Assembly (NCBI RefSeq): GCF_014196625.1
Contig: NZ_JACIDZ010000001.1
Location: forward strand, 682,001 to 746,000
DNA length: 64,000 nt
DNA from: Martelella radicis
Lineage (GTDB): Bacteria > Pseudomonadota > Alphaproteobacteria > Rhizobiales > Rhizobiaceae
Direction: 5' to 3'
The notes below the pieces were generated by a model that saw only the letters and a program-made list of their open reading frames with translations, searched no databases and was not told where the DNA came from. A program made the translations under genes and the position numbers. Numbering within the stretch: the stretch's first letter is position 1; the number at the start of each line of letters is the position of its first letter. Shown piece by piece: positions 28,001 to 36,461 of this stretch.

Positions 28001-29368
28001 AGCCGGCGCTTCTCTCAGCTAATCAATGACATTGGAAATGCAGAGCTAGCGCGAAAGCTATTTGACCGAATTACACAAATCTGGCCGAGAGAGCCGCACT
28101 ACGCCGCACACCTTGCGCGCCACTTGATGTACGAGGACCCTAAGGACATCGATGAAGCAGTGCGAAAGGCAAGTTTCGCCGAACAGCTACCCGATGCGGG
28201 AAGCGACGCGACATTGGTTCACGTCGCAGGAATGGCTCATCGAATCCGCATGGAACAGATCCTCAAAGAGGCGATCACACAATGCCATACCTTGGGCGCA
28301 GTCGAGACCGCAGTTCAATCCGATTTTGTTGAGGCAACCAGCCGCTTCGAGCGATCTACACAGATCAAACCATCGAATGAACATGGTTTAGTTGCGACTA
28401 TCCAAACGGTCTCGATTTTGCTTAGGCAATCGATGCGCCTTTCCGGTGTGGACAATTTCTCGGCCTTCCTGACTGCGCGTTCTTCAGGGTTTTACATGGA
28501 CGCTCTCTCTCTTGCCGAAGAGAATATAGATCTGTTGAAAAACCGACCGAGACTATCAATCCGAGCCGAAAAGACCATCGCCGAATGGAACAATGTCTAC
28601 GGTAATACCGATAGGGTGGTGTCGGACCTTAGGGCGTTGGCGGCTCGTCGCGAAGACCTTGATGTGCGTCGGGCTTTGTGTGCCGCGATAATCGCGCGCG
28701 CAAAGCACAATTGGCGATCGATGAGCCAGGGCGATCTTCGTACCATTGTGTTGATGATGGAAAGGAATATTAATCAACAAGGGGTCCGCGACGCGGACAT
28801 TCGGCGTTGGTTCTCAGCGTATCGCCACCTGAACACATTCGACGAGTCGATCGCGATTCAACGTCTGATCGATTGGCACGGCCTTAGCTCAAAATCGGTC
28901 GAGCCGGCATACTACCTGTTTGCTCTCAACTTCTTGCGTTTCCTCAGTTCTCAAGGCTCGCTCCAAGCACTAGCGACTGAAGTCAACAGCTGGAACCAAG
29001 TTTGCCAGAACAACCGGCCTTACGGGAGCCGGTCGTGGTCCTACGATTGGCTTGAAAGAACAGGCAAAGAACCCAGGCTGGCACATTTCAAGAACGACCT
29101 AGAAGATCTCGACCCACCTTCTATGATCAAAGGGGAAAAGCCAGCAGACCTCGCGAAGCTGGAAGCCCGACTAGCACGGGTGGAAGGAACCCTTAGAGGG
29201 TACCGGGGGCCACAGTTCGCCAACCTCGATCTTGGGTTCAACCTTTTCGCCAAGATCACTCCGCTTGACCGATTGTCGAAAGACGACGAAGGGAAGCGAA
29301 TTTCCGCGTTCATTTCGTTTTCCTATGATGGGTTGATTGGGTGGGACCCGAAGCTTGTTCAGCGCTAA
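25025..29368 (+). CDS. Giant kinase-like / STAND-like NTPase / repeat protein (1447 aa)
   Basis: Residues about 1-380 look like an aminoglycoside-phosphotransferase or TCAD-type kinase domain: a catalytic-loop HGDCHSQN at 214-221 and LIDFA with Asp239. A middle region (about 400-690) contains a FRRGMPIEW segment resembling linkers in front of STAND NTPases. A P-loop-like motif EPSSGGTTLARR lies at 696-707 with Gly in place of the usual Lys, followed by a Walker B-like LPVLVVMEAS near 741-750. SAMD9-like STAND proteins have a similar GGTTLA motif, as far as I recall. The rest (about 850-1447) is helical, probably TPR-like, fitting a sensor or oligomerisation region. The architecture suggests an anti-phage or conflict protein. 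No partner gene is adjacent. Confidence 0.6.
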   Translation: MQVPVPPYVGQFLAEIKRNHRTNAVIRERLTLGKSGAFVAIVDCTGSLDGIHILKVDILPTDWDGEEVRHRKAISDGAFSGKIPQIALSLEADEHYCMLIKLAGQSRIKWRPLVADHWLFRSAYTEFSKISWTPDLFTLGEQQTIGKVITALLGYKLLAEQGGRIHTHVSDFISSDILGASLFFLHGQILPNPVVFATSDTSESVIRPFFGPTHGDCHSQNLFVKAGENGNVHDINLIDFATYQSNGPVFFDHAYLELATLLRTFDGLGIARWHKLAEALAEENEAAQIDPGERGWLQDILTARKTATELAFRRYPDRQDDLKLQMVLAQVGAGLAFLHKTPRAGSGSGGLTTSQYSQSFVWSAVFLKQLLNMIGKEVTDLFPNGTAIPWPNSPVQIPGRDTLLSDFTLRFDNSGFNILIVGNDLDTVPPDIASAPWSFVIDFRTSAPTESEQQANPRASRQFWPGQQPPDLKILHRGCIWYFANGRQDISGVVPTVSTTDWRRTYKRGLDHLLGEIARSHAPTDVRCLVLANGLSQDIARMVIESMDMEFGETLAPVSVADGSPELSTIEGVEISQLPLDTIISELVGNRAASPRAVDDALLPQRTAGSVGLVQAPAGLLSRVDRDLTVLYRARAQSLPQGRSFGIDFRRGMPIEWAELAQQLDVPRENAFDTYNKEILEALEASSNRTVNLFHEPSSGGTTLARRLAWSFMERVPTVILDQISSDTSSYLRDVFQFCSLPVLVVMEASVVTESEREGLLQQLREDNTRAVFLTVSRSVKKNDSDGVLSGRLNDEETRKFLKAYLEQVEDPNRQSQLRRLASPQTPGEQKNPFFFGLTAFGEGFLGVQKLIEDVVKGAKSDAARELLADLSLVSFYYSEGFPEVEFDELCDVLNDGNAPVDNESLFLLRSGSHIRVSHALLAREVLANLARNEERWHADISRFSTTLLSHLRRLRNNASDRVQRMVQSLFITRDTESAILADVDVSVGGIGSRRFSQLINDIGNAELARKLFDRITQIWPREPHYAAHLARHLMYEDPKDIDEAVRKASFAEQLPDAGSDATLVHVAGMAHRIRMEQILKEAITQCHTLGAVETAVQSDFVEATSRFERSTQIKPSNEHGLVATIQTVSILLRQSMRLSGVDNFSAFLTARSSGFYMDALSLAEENIDLLKNRPRLSIRAEKTIAEWNNVYGNTDRVVSDLRALAARREDLDVRRALCAAIIARAKHNWRSMSQGDLRTIVLMMERNINQQGVRDADIRRWFSAYRHLNTFDESIAIQRLIDWHGLSSKSVEPAYYLFALNFLRFLSSQGSLQALATEVNSWNQVCQNNRPYGSRSWSYDWLERTGKEPRLAHFKNDLEDLDPPSMIKGEKPADLAKLEARLARVEGTLRGYRGPQFANLDLGFNLFAKITPLDRLSKDDEGKRISAFISFSYDGLIGWDPKLVQR

Positions 29369-29469
29369 ATGCTCGATCGGTCCAAGTAAACGACGCGATT
29401 GTCGAGCCGAAAGCGACTATGCCCCTGTTAAGTGCCAATGTCTGCTTCTCTCACTGCCGGGGCCAAAAC

Positions 29470-29580
29470 CTGCCAGTCCGCAACCGGTCCCTTTTCTGCC
29501 GGTCCGGAAGGCGTCCCCATTTCGGACGTTGGCTCGGTGGCGCGTGGTTCCCGAAAGCAGACATTAAGGCGGCGCAGGGC
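29470..29580. repeat. Degenerate intergenic repeat copy
   Basis: This copy reads TTTCTGCCGGTCCGGAAGGC, then CCCCATTTCGGACGTTGG, then CGAAAGCAGACATTAAGG. It matches the block at 36.19-36.34 kb and more loosely the one at 24.75 kb. It lies in the 230-base gap between the giant gene and the convergent DEAD-box gene. Confidence 0.5.
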
Positions 29581-29598
29581 AGAAGACGCCGATCAGGC

Positions 29599-31389
29599 TC
29601 AGCGATTCGATTTGCGGGCCTTATATTTTGGCGTTCTGCCGCGATCGGCCGAAGGAGCCTGGTGTTTGCGGGTCGGCTTGCCGTCCTGTTTGAATTTCGG
29701 TTTCGCTTGTCTCGGCTTTTCGAACATCTTACCGGCCGGCGCGATCCTGATGCCTTTCTCGAGGCTGCCGGGCTGCCTGATCTGTTCCGCGTAATCGGCC
29801 GCCTTGTCGGCGGAAATTTCGAAACGGGTTTCGGTGTCATCGATCCTGATTCTGCCGACATCGCGTTTGGTCACACCGCCAGCATTGCAGATCATCGGCA
29901 GCAGGAATTTCGGATCGGCGCGCTGCCTGCGGCCGAGCGAGATGGTGAACCATACGCCGTCCTGCATGTCCGTGTTGCGCGGCTCGCGTGCTGACGCGTT
30001 CCTGTCTTCCGACCGGCGGGCACGAGCGGGCGTCTTGGTCTTGAGCGCATCGGCGGGAAGTGGCGATAGTTCCTCGGGCAACGGGTGGGCCGCTCGTTGC
30101 AGGCGAAGGAACGCCGCTGCAATGCGTTCGGGCCCCGCACGCTCCAGCAATTCGGAGACGATTTCCGCCTCCGCTGCGTCGGGCAGCGCGGAAGAGGCGG
30201 CAGCATCGATGATCCGCCGGCGGTAGCGCGCCTCGATGTCAGCAATGCCGGGTGCAGCACGAACCGCCGCGGTCAGCTTCGCCAATGAAAGGACGCGCTG
30301 GGCAGCACCCCGCCTGTTTTCCGGGACGATGAGCACGCAGACGCCCTTTCGGCCGGCGCGACCGGTCCGGCCGGAGCGATGCAGCAGTGTTTCCGGGTTG
30401 CCCGGCACGTCGGCGTGGATCACGAGGTCGAGGTTCGGGAGGTCGATGCCGCGCGCTGCCACATCGGTTGCCACGCAGACATGCGAGCGCCCGTCGCGCA
30501 TGGATTGCAGCGCATTCGATCGCTCAGACTGTGCCATTTCGCCCGAAAGCGAAACCACCGCGAAGCCGCGATTTGAAAGGCGCGCCGTCAGATGGCGAAC
30601 GGCTTCGCGTGTGTGGCAGAACACCAGGGCGCTTGAACTGTCGGAATCGAGCAGCGTATTGATGATGGCGTGTTCGCGCTCGTCGCGCCGCACCAGCATC
30701 AACTGATATTCGATGTCGGCATGCTGTTCGGTGGACGCAGTCGTTTCGATGCGCACCGCATTCTTCTGCACGGTCCTCGCCAGTTCGGCGATGCCGCGCC
30801 GCACGGTCGCCGAAAACAGCAATGTGCGGCGCTCCTCGGGCGCGGCGCCGAGGATGAACTCCAGGTCATCGCGAAAACCGAGGTCCAGCATCTCGTCGGC
30901 CTCGTCGAGCACCACGGCGCGAATGGCGCCGAGGTCCAGCGCACCCCGCCTGATATGATCGCGCAGGCGCCCGGGGGTACCGACGACGATATGGGCGCCG
31001 CGGTCGAGTGCGCGGCGTTCGGTGCGCATATCCATGCCGCCCACGCAGGTCGCGATCTGGACCTCAGCGCCGGCATAGAGCCAATCGAGCTCCCTCTGGA
31101 CCTGAATGGCAAGTTCGCGCGTTGGCGCAATGACCAGACCGAGTGGGGCAGCGGCGGTGGCGAAATGCGCGTCGTGTCCCAGCAACGTCCGCGCGACTGC
31201 AATGCCGAAGGCGACCGTCTTTCCCGAGCCCGTCTGCGCCGAGACCAGCAGATCGGCGTCAACGTGATCTTCATTCGTCATCGCCATTTGAACCGGCGTC
31301 AGCGTGCTGTAGCCTTTCGCCGTGAGGGCGGAGGCAAGGGCCGGATGTATATCGGCAATCGGGGATTTGAAAACGGTATTCGGGGTCAT
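29599..31389 (-). CDS. DEAD-box ATP-dependent RNA helicase with DbpA-like C-terminal domain
   Basis: The start at 31,389 (MTPNTVFKSPIADIHPAL) is chosen; the frame upstream to 31,566 lacks family similarity. DEAD-box motifs are complete: TPVQ, SAQTGSGKT, PTRELAIQV, TPGRL, LDEADEML, SATV, LVFCHTREAV, ATDVAARGID and HRSGRTGRAGRKG. Residues about 480-555 form a DbpA/CsdA-type RNA-binding domain, followed by a basic tail rich in Lys, Arg and Pro. Such enzymes remodel ribosomal or structured RNA, often in the cold. It lies 210 bases downstream of the first serine hydrolase on the same strand. Confidence 0.92.
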   Translation of the reverse strand: MTPNTVFKSPIADIHPALASALTAKGYSTLTPVQMAMTNEDHVDADLLVSAQTGSGKTVAFGIAVARTLLGHDAHFATAAAPLGLVIAPTRELAIQVQRELDWLYAGAEVQIATCVGGMDMRTERRALDRGAHIVVGTPGRLRDHIRRGALDLGAIRAVVLDEADEMLDLGFRDDLEFILGAAPEERRTLLFSATVRRGIAELARTVQKNAVRIETTASTEQHADIEYQLMLVRRDEREHAIINTLLDSDSSSALVFCHTREAVRHLTARLSNRGFAVVSLSGEMAQSERSNALQSMRDGRSHVCVATDVAARGIDLPNLDLVIHADVPGNPETLLHRSGRTGRAGRKGVCVLIVPENRRGAAQRVLSLAKLTAAVRAAPGIADIEARYRRRIIDAAASSALPDAAEAEIVSELLERAGPERIAAAFLRLQRAAHPLPEELSPLPADALKTKTPARARRSEDRNASAREPRNTDMQDGVWFTISLGRRQRADPKFLLPMICNAGGVTKRDVGRIRIDDTETRFEISADKAADYAEQIRQPGSLEKGIRIAPAGKMFEKPRQAKPKFKQDGKPTRKHQAPSADRGRTPKYKARKSNR

Positions 31390-31599
31390 GGTCACCACCT
31401 TTGTGAGCCGCCGAATATCATCATGTGTGCGCTCTGGATAGCAATAGTTTGCGGGGTTCTGCGGCCCATGGGACGCAGTGCTAGTAACGACATCCAGCAG
31501 AATTGAACAGAGAATAGAGTCGATATCCTGCGCAGGCCCGGGTTGGACAACCAGCGGGCTGACCACGAGCGGAAAGCCTGCACAACGTTCGACGGCTGA

Positions 31600-33174
31600 C
31601 TATCTCCGTTTGAAACGCGCTGCTCCATCCATGACGAAGAGTTCGATCTCCAGCGTTTCGGCCTTGTCCGGGCCGCCGGAAAACGTGGCGGCGGAGCGGG
31701 AGCCGGCGGGCGCATTTTCGGTGTCGATATCGAACACCATCATCGCGCCGTCCCACGGCATCAGGGGAAATGTTTCCGGTTCAGGCCCGACAGCCAAGAC
31801 GAGGCCGCCCGTCGCGCCCTCGCGCACCTCGACGGTTCCGAAATAGGGGTGGCTGTAGCTGCCGGCGCAATAGCTTGCCGGCGGCGGGGCCGCAGCCGCC
31901 TGTGGGAACGGCTTTCCGGCGGTCTCGCCGAGCGGCGTGTAAAAGGCTGCAAACATCGGCTCATAGCCCGAGAACCAGTCGCGGGTCACGACGCCGGTCT
32001 GAACCATGTCGGTAAAACTCGCACCGATCGCTTCGACCGCGCCCACCGGGGCAGCGTTGGAGAGCACGACGATCCCGACATCAAGCGAGGGGATCAGCGC
32101 GAAATAGGTCGCCGCCCCCAGGATGAAAGCGCCCGAATGGCTGAGGATCACCCGACCGCTCTCACTGATGCTGACACCGAAGCCATAGCCATAAAAGCCC
32201 GCGCGCTCATCCGGGCTGTGCGGCCGGCTGGAGAAGCTCTGCGGGCTGATCGCCGGCTGCAGCGCTTCCGGCCGGATGAGATCACCGCCATCGGCGAGCA
32301 CCATCTTCATCCATTTCGTCATGTCATTGGCCGAAGAACTGACGCCGCCAGCAGGCGACTGGGCATCGGGCTGGCGCTGATAGAGCGCGGCGAAGCCATC
32401 TACGGTTCTGGCATGGGGCATGGCCCGGTTTTCGCGCGCCATGAAATCGTCAAACCGCGCGCTGGTCTCGGTCATGCCAAGCGGCTCGAACAAAGCCTCT
32501 TGCATGAGATCGCTCCATGCCATGCCGGACGCATCGGCAACGGCCTCCGCGGCTGCCGTCAGGCCGAAATTCGTATAGGCATAACTGGTGCGGAAGGGTG
32601 AAAGCGGCTGGAGCCTCAGCCTTTCGAGAATGGTCTGGCGGCCGAAGCCGAGGTCTTCGAGATCATCGCCGGCATGATCCGGCAGGCCGGAGCGATGGCT
32701 GTAAAGGTCGCCGATCGTCAGACGCTCGCTCACCGCTGCGTCGGAAAGGGAGAACCACGGCAGAAGATCCTGCATGCGGCTGTCCCATGAGACCACGCCG
32801 CGGCTGACCTGGCGGGCGACAGCCGTCGCGCCAACGGATTTGGAGAGCGAGGCGAGCTGGAACACCGTATCGGGTGTCACGGGCATGTCGCCATCGCCGC
32901 CGCGTGTTCCGAACCCCTTGGCATAAACGGTCTCGCCGCCATGGACCACGGCGACGGCAATGCCCGGAACGCCGCTGCGGGCCTTGATGTCTTCGACGAT
33001 ACCATCAAGCGCTGCGACCGCCTCGTCGATCTGGCCGGGGGGAACAGGGACACCCGATGTGCGCGACGGCGGCAGCATGTCCGCAAGTGCCGGAGTCGAG
33101 AGCAGGACGAGAGAGGCCGAAGCCAGTGAGGCGGAAGCCAGAAAACGGCGCCGCGAAGCTCTGAACTGTGACAT
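31600..33174 (-). CDS. Secreted serine hydrolase, beta-lactamase/PBP fold
   Basis: AGGAGAGG precedes the start at 33,174. The N-terminus is a twin-arginine-like signal (SRRRFLASASLASASLVLL, cleavage near ALA-DM). The catalytic domain has SLSK (S-x-x-K nucleophile, near residue 110) and YTN (Y-x-N), followed by an HSGAF (K/H-S/T-G equivalent). A C-terminal 110-residue extension (DUF3471-like or lipocalin-like) follows. Family members are D-Ala-D-Ala peptidases, esterases or class C-like beta-lactamases; substrate cannot be told. It lies 78 bases downstream of the type V transporter gene, so it is probably co-transcribed under the LuxR-linked promoter at 35.16-35.2 kb. Confidence 0.88.
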   Translation of the reverse strand: MSQFRASRRRFLASASLASASLVLLSTPALADMLPPSRTSGVPVPPGQIDEAVAALDGIVEDIKARSGVPGIAVAVVHGGETVYAKGFGTRGGDGDMPVTPDTVFQLASLSKSVGATAVARQVSRGVVSWDSRMQDLLPWFSLSDAAVSERLTIGDLYSHRSGLPDHAGDDLEDLGFGRQTILERLRLQPLSPFRTSYAYTNFGLTAAAEAVADASGMAWSDLMQEALFEPLGMTETSARFDDFMARENRAMPHARTVDGFAALYQRQPDAQSPAGGVSSSANDMTKWMKMVLADGGDLIRPEALQPAISPQSFSSRPHSPDERAGFYGYGFGVSISESGRVILSHSGAFILGAATYFALIPSLDVGIVVLSNAAPVGAVEAIGASFTDMVQTGVVTRDWFSGYEPMFAAFYTPLGETAGKPFPQAAAAPPPASYCAGSYSHPYFGTVEVREGATGGLVLAVGPEPETFPLMPWDGAMMVFDIDTENAPAGSRSAATFSGGPDKAETLEIELFVMDGAARFKRR

Positions 33175-33251
33175 GAAAAACCTCTCCTAATTGCAATCAC
33201 CGGCGCGGCCGGAATATCTCGTTGTCGAATGCTGACGCGATCAATCCCGCG

Positions 33252-35054
33252 TCAGAGCGGCAGGCCCAGCCGGAAGAAGAGCCTGAGCCCGTCATCCTCG
33301 CCATTGTCGGGACTGTACCACGGCACGGCCGCGATCAGCTGAAAACTCATCTTTTCCGCCAACATGCCGCTGATCCCGACGCCGACCGAGCCCAGCGCAT
33401 CGCGCGCATAGTCAGCGCTGGCAGCCTCATTCCAGACCAAGCCATAATCCGCAAACGTCGTCCAGGTGAGCCCCGGAAGCGCCGCCCAGCCGGTTTCGAA
33501 ATCATGGCTGAGTTCAAGGGCGGCCGCCGCGCCGCTGGCGCCGGAAAGCGTGCCGCCGTCAAAGGCCCAGCCATAGGGATCGCCGCCAAGCGAGAACTGC
33601 GCCGCCGCCGGCAGCGGCGTTGCGGAATACTGCCCGGCGCTGCGCAGCCGGATGGCGGTGTCGGCGCCGAGATCATGCGCGATGTCAAAGTTCAGTCGCG
33701 CGAAGCGGTAGTCCTCCGGCACCTCAGGCAGACCGGTTTCCCGTCCCAGCCCCTGGCCGAATTCCGCCGTCGTGAGGAAGGCGGTGTCGCCGTCCTGCCG
33801 GTCATAGGTCAGCGACATGGCCGCCCAGCGCGTCTGCTCGCGGGTCGCCCGCGCGCCCATCACATCAATGCGGTCATTGCGCAGATTGACCTCGATCCTG
33901 CCGAAAAGGCTCTGATCAATGGTACGGACGAAAGGATAGTCGAGCCGCGCCGTGCCGATCACGGAATGGATATCAATGTCGTCGGCCTTCAGATCGCCGC
34001 CCGGTTTCTGGGTGATGTAGGAGAGATCATATCCGGCGGACAGGCCGTTGAAGCCGATGGGAATATCCTGGGATGCCTGCAGGAAGATCATCTCCTGCGG
34101 CATGTTGGGAACGGTGACGCCGACGAGGCTCGCGCTGTCGAAAAGCCCGAGCATATCGTTGACGGTGACATTGCCGGATAGTTCCAGCGGACCGACCTCA
34201 TCGGTCCCGAGATTGTCGAGCCCGATCCCGCCCGAGGCGCGGTCGAAGCCGATATCGAGGCGCAGGGTACCGCCGCCCTGCGGAGTCTCGGGCCGTATCA
34301 GAATGCCTTCGATATCAAGCCCGCCAAGATCGCTCATCAGCAACAGAATGCGCTCGGCCTCCTTGATCCGGATCGGCCGCATGGCGATGATCCGGTCGAT
34401 ATAGGGCGATAGCCGTTCACGGATGCCGGGAATGGAACTGTTGACTTCCAGCGTCTCGACATAGCTTTCATAGACGCGGAGCGTGATCTTTCCGGAGGAG
34501 AAATCCTGGACCGGCACGACGGTCATGGCGAGATAGCCGGCGCTCAGATACCGGGCGTCGATCTCCGCGGCGATGCGATAGAGATCGGCAAGCGTGATGA
34601 CCCTGCCCGTCATCCCCTGCCAGAGATCGGAAAACGTTGTTCCGGGCAGTGTCGCAGCGCCCTCGACCGTCAGGGACTTCAGCGTGAAGCTGATCGCTGC
34701 CGCATCCTCTTCGGGCGTGCGCTTGCGCTGGTCCTGAACCTTGATATCGACCGTGCCGACACGTTGCGGGGGCGTGAAGCGCTCGAGAATGGTCGTCTGG
34801 CCGGCAACCGTCTGCTCGATCCGCTCTGCGGTTTGCGAGAGAGCCGTGTCGGTCTGCGCGAAAAGGCTCCCGATGGCGAGCGGACCACAGGCGAGGAAGC
34901 CCCACCAGGAGGAAACCGGGCGCGCGGGAGGACCGCTTTTACGCGATGGCGCCTGAACGCCGCCCTCCGCGCTTTCGTCATCAAGCCGTGCCATCAGCTT
35001 CAGCTGCGTTATCGCTGAGCAAGCCGGATTTTCTGACAGGGCCGTCTGACGCAT
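33252..35054 (-). CDS. Two-partner secretion outer-membrane transporter (ShlB/FhaC family)
   Basis: The start at 35,054 has GGGGGA at good spacing; a start at 35,099 is possible but poorly preceded. The 600-residue protein has a long N-region before a hydrophobic WWGFLACGPLAIG signal segment. POTRA-type domains follow (about 115-270: SLTVEGAATLPGTTFSDL, AGYLAMTVVPVQDFSSGKITLRVYE), then a 16-strand barrel ending in LFFRLGLPL. Such TpsB proteins move a TpsA exoprotein across the outer membrane. No TpsA gene is visible in the window, so it may serve a protein encoded elsewhere or a different substrate. It is first in an operon with a serine hydrolase. Confidence 0.88.
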   Translation of the reverse strand: MRQTALSENPACSAITQLKLMARLDDESAEGGVQAPSRKSGPPARPVSSWWGFLACGPLAIGSLFAQTDTALSQTAERIEQTVAGQTTILERFTPPQRVGTVDIKVQDQRKRTPEEDAAAISFTLKSLTVEGAATLPGTTFSDLWQGMTGRVITLADLYRIAAEIDARYLSAGYLAMTVVPVQDFSSGKITLRVYESYVETLEVNSSIPGIRERLSPYIDRIIAMRPIRIKEAERILLLMSDLGGLDIEGILIRPETPQGGGTLRLDIGFDRASGGIGLDNLGTDEVGPLELSGNVTVNDMLGLFDSASLVGVTVPNMPQEMIFLQASQDIPIGFNGLSAGYDLSYITQKPGGDLKADDIDIHSVIGTARLDYPFVRTIDQSLFGRIEVNLRNDRIDVMGARATREQTRWAAMSLTYDRQDGDTAFLTTAEFGQGLGRETGLPEVPEDYRFARLNFDIAHDLGADTAIRLRSAGQYSATPLPAAAQFSLGGDPYGWAFDGGTLSGASGAAAALELSHDFETGWAALPGLTWTTFADYGLVWNEAASADYARDALGSVGVGISGMLAEKMSFQLIAAVPWYSPDNGEDDGLRLFFRLGLPL

Positions 35055-35156
35055 GGTTCCCCCAACATGGATCGTTGCACAAGGGACCCTCTCTTGCATT
35101 CAGCCTGATGACGGCGGCGAGGCGCACCGGATTTGACGAGACCCTGTTTTCCGAGA

Positions 35157-35200
35157 CTTATCGATCAGGCGTCCGGCGTTTGGAATCCCCTGATCAGGGG
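35157..35200 (-). promoter_or_regulatory. LuxR-type operator and promoter of the TpsB operon
   Basis: Read on the minus strand, the palindrome CCCCTGATCAGGGG (35,200-35,187) continues as ATTCCAA, then 18 bases, then ATAAG at 35,161-35,157. The same 21-base element, the same 18-base gap and ATAAG occur in front of the autotransporter gene at 37,055-37,098. If ATAAG is the 3' part of the -10 box, the palindrome centre lies near -43, where LuxR-family activators commonly bind. The element overlaps the stop codon of the luxR-like gene. Confidence 0.7.
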
Positions 35201-35985
35201 GGTAAGGGCTGACCCAGCCAAAGCGCCATCAACGACGCCCGGCTCGAAACGCCGTATTTGCGGTAAATCCGCTTGACGTGATCATGGACGGTGTGGGGAC
35301 TCTGGCCGTTGTTTTCGGCAATCTGTCGTTCCGAGAGCCCCTGCAGCAGGTCGCACAGCACCTTGCTCTCCATCGGCGTCAACGGTTCGGATGCAACGCC
35401 GATCCCTTCCGACAGCATCTGCAGCCGATAGAACCACCGGATGCCACGCAGGGCGTGCGCCACGATCCGTCGTTCGCGTTCCGAGAATCGCGGCTGCGAC
35501 AGCGCGCGGTGAAAGCCGATCTGGATTTCGGCATCGGCATTGATGGGAATCCCCACCCAGATCGAATCCAGTCGGTCCAGACTGCGATAGAAGGTCTTGT
35601 AGGAATAGCTCTCAAACCATTCGGGCGTCGCAAGCTCATCCAGCATGAACACCCGGAATTGGCCCGCAAGCTCGGCATTGCGGATCGTGGTGATGTCGGG
35701 TTCGCCCTTCTCCATTAAGGCGAAGGCTTCCTGGATGGTCCGTGCGGTTTCCGCGTCGGGATAAAGTGCGGAATGGCTGCGCGGTCGCCAGCCGAAAAGC
35801 GGGTCGCGATGCATGTTGCCCGCAAGTCTGACGGCGCCGATCCAGTTGGCCTGTCGCGCATCGATCATGTTGCAAACGGTCGAGAGCAGGTGGACGCGCG
35901 CCTCAGGCATACGCGACGCTTCGAAATCCGAAAGCTCGTCCCAGAGCGCATAAATGCGTTCAGTATCGATTGCTTCTTCCAGCAT
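35194..35985 (-). CDS. LuxR-family transcriptional regulator
   Basis: The 263-residue protein ends in a GerE/LuxR helix-turn-helix (about residues 198-255: LTPMESKVLCDLLQGLSERQIAENNGQSP, then HTVHDHVKRIYRKYGVSSRASLM). The N-terminal 190 residues are not an obvious autoinducer-binding or receiver domain, and no luxI is nearby, so the input signal is unknown. It is encoded between two operons that share a 21-base palindromic promoter element, and is the natural candidate to bind it. Its stop codon lies inside one of those elements. Confidence 0.87.
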   Translation of the reverse strand: MLEEAIDTERIYALWDELSDFEASRMPEARVHLLSTVCNMIDARQANWIGAVRLAGNMHRDPLFGWRPRSHSALYPDAETARTIQEAFALMEKGEPDITTIRNAELAGQFRVFMLDELATPEWFESYSYKTFYRSLDRLDSIWVGIPINADAEIQIGFHRALSQPRFSERERRIVAHALRGIRWFYRLQMLSEGIGVASEPLTPMESKVLCDLLQGLSERQIAENNGQSPHTVHDHVKRIYRKYGVSSRASLMALWLGQPLPP

Positions 35986-36461
35986 CAGATTATGTGACTG
36001 TAGAAATCGGTCATTTCGCCTTTTCCTATATCAGTACTCGACGACATAACGAGCAAGAAAAGTGAGCATCCCACGAATGTTCTTACACATCAAAGCGCAG
36101 GCCTATCTGAATAGGCTGGCCTGACAAGCATCGAGCGGCATCAAATGTCAGCTTTTCAACAGCATCATCTCTAGACCCGACAGTCAGGAATCGGCCCCAT
36201 TTTTGCCGGTCCGGAAGGCGCTTCCAATTCGGTCATTCACCGTCTCTCCATTTCGCCCTTAAAGCAGCCGTTCGCCGCACCGCGAGCGAAGGCCGATAAG
36301 GGCGGAGAGCCGACTTGCGCTGGCCACAGCATGAAAGACTGCGACGCCGGGCGGCCCAGCCAGCCGTCGTTCCCCTAATTTTTTCTCGCTATTTGCGGAA
36401 ATCCTCAAAGTAGAAAATAAACCGCACCGAGCTTACCGGGAACCGTTTTTCGGTACCGAAC
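35986..36461. repeat. Intergenic region with degenerate repeat copy
   Basis: No gene was found in this 476-base gap between the luxR-like start and the GFA-family gene. From about 36,185 to 36,345 it contains the longest copy of the noncoding repeat: CGGCCCCATTTTTGCCGGTC, CGGAAGGCGCTTCC, AAAGCAGCCGTTCGCCGC and GGCGGAGAGCCGACTTGCG. The luxR promoter should lie in the first 150 bases. No copy of the 21-base LuxR-type element is present here. Confidence 0.5.
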
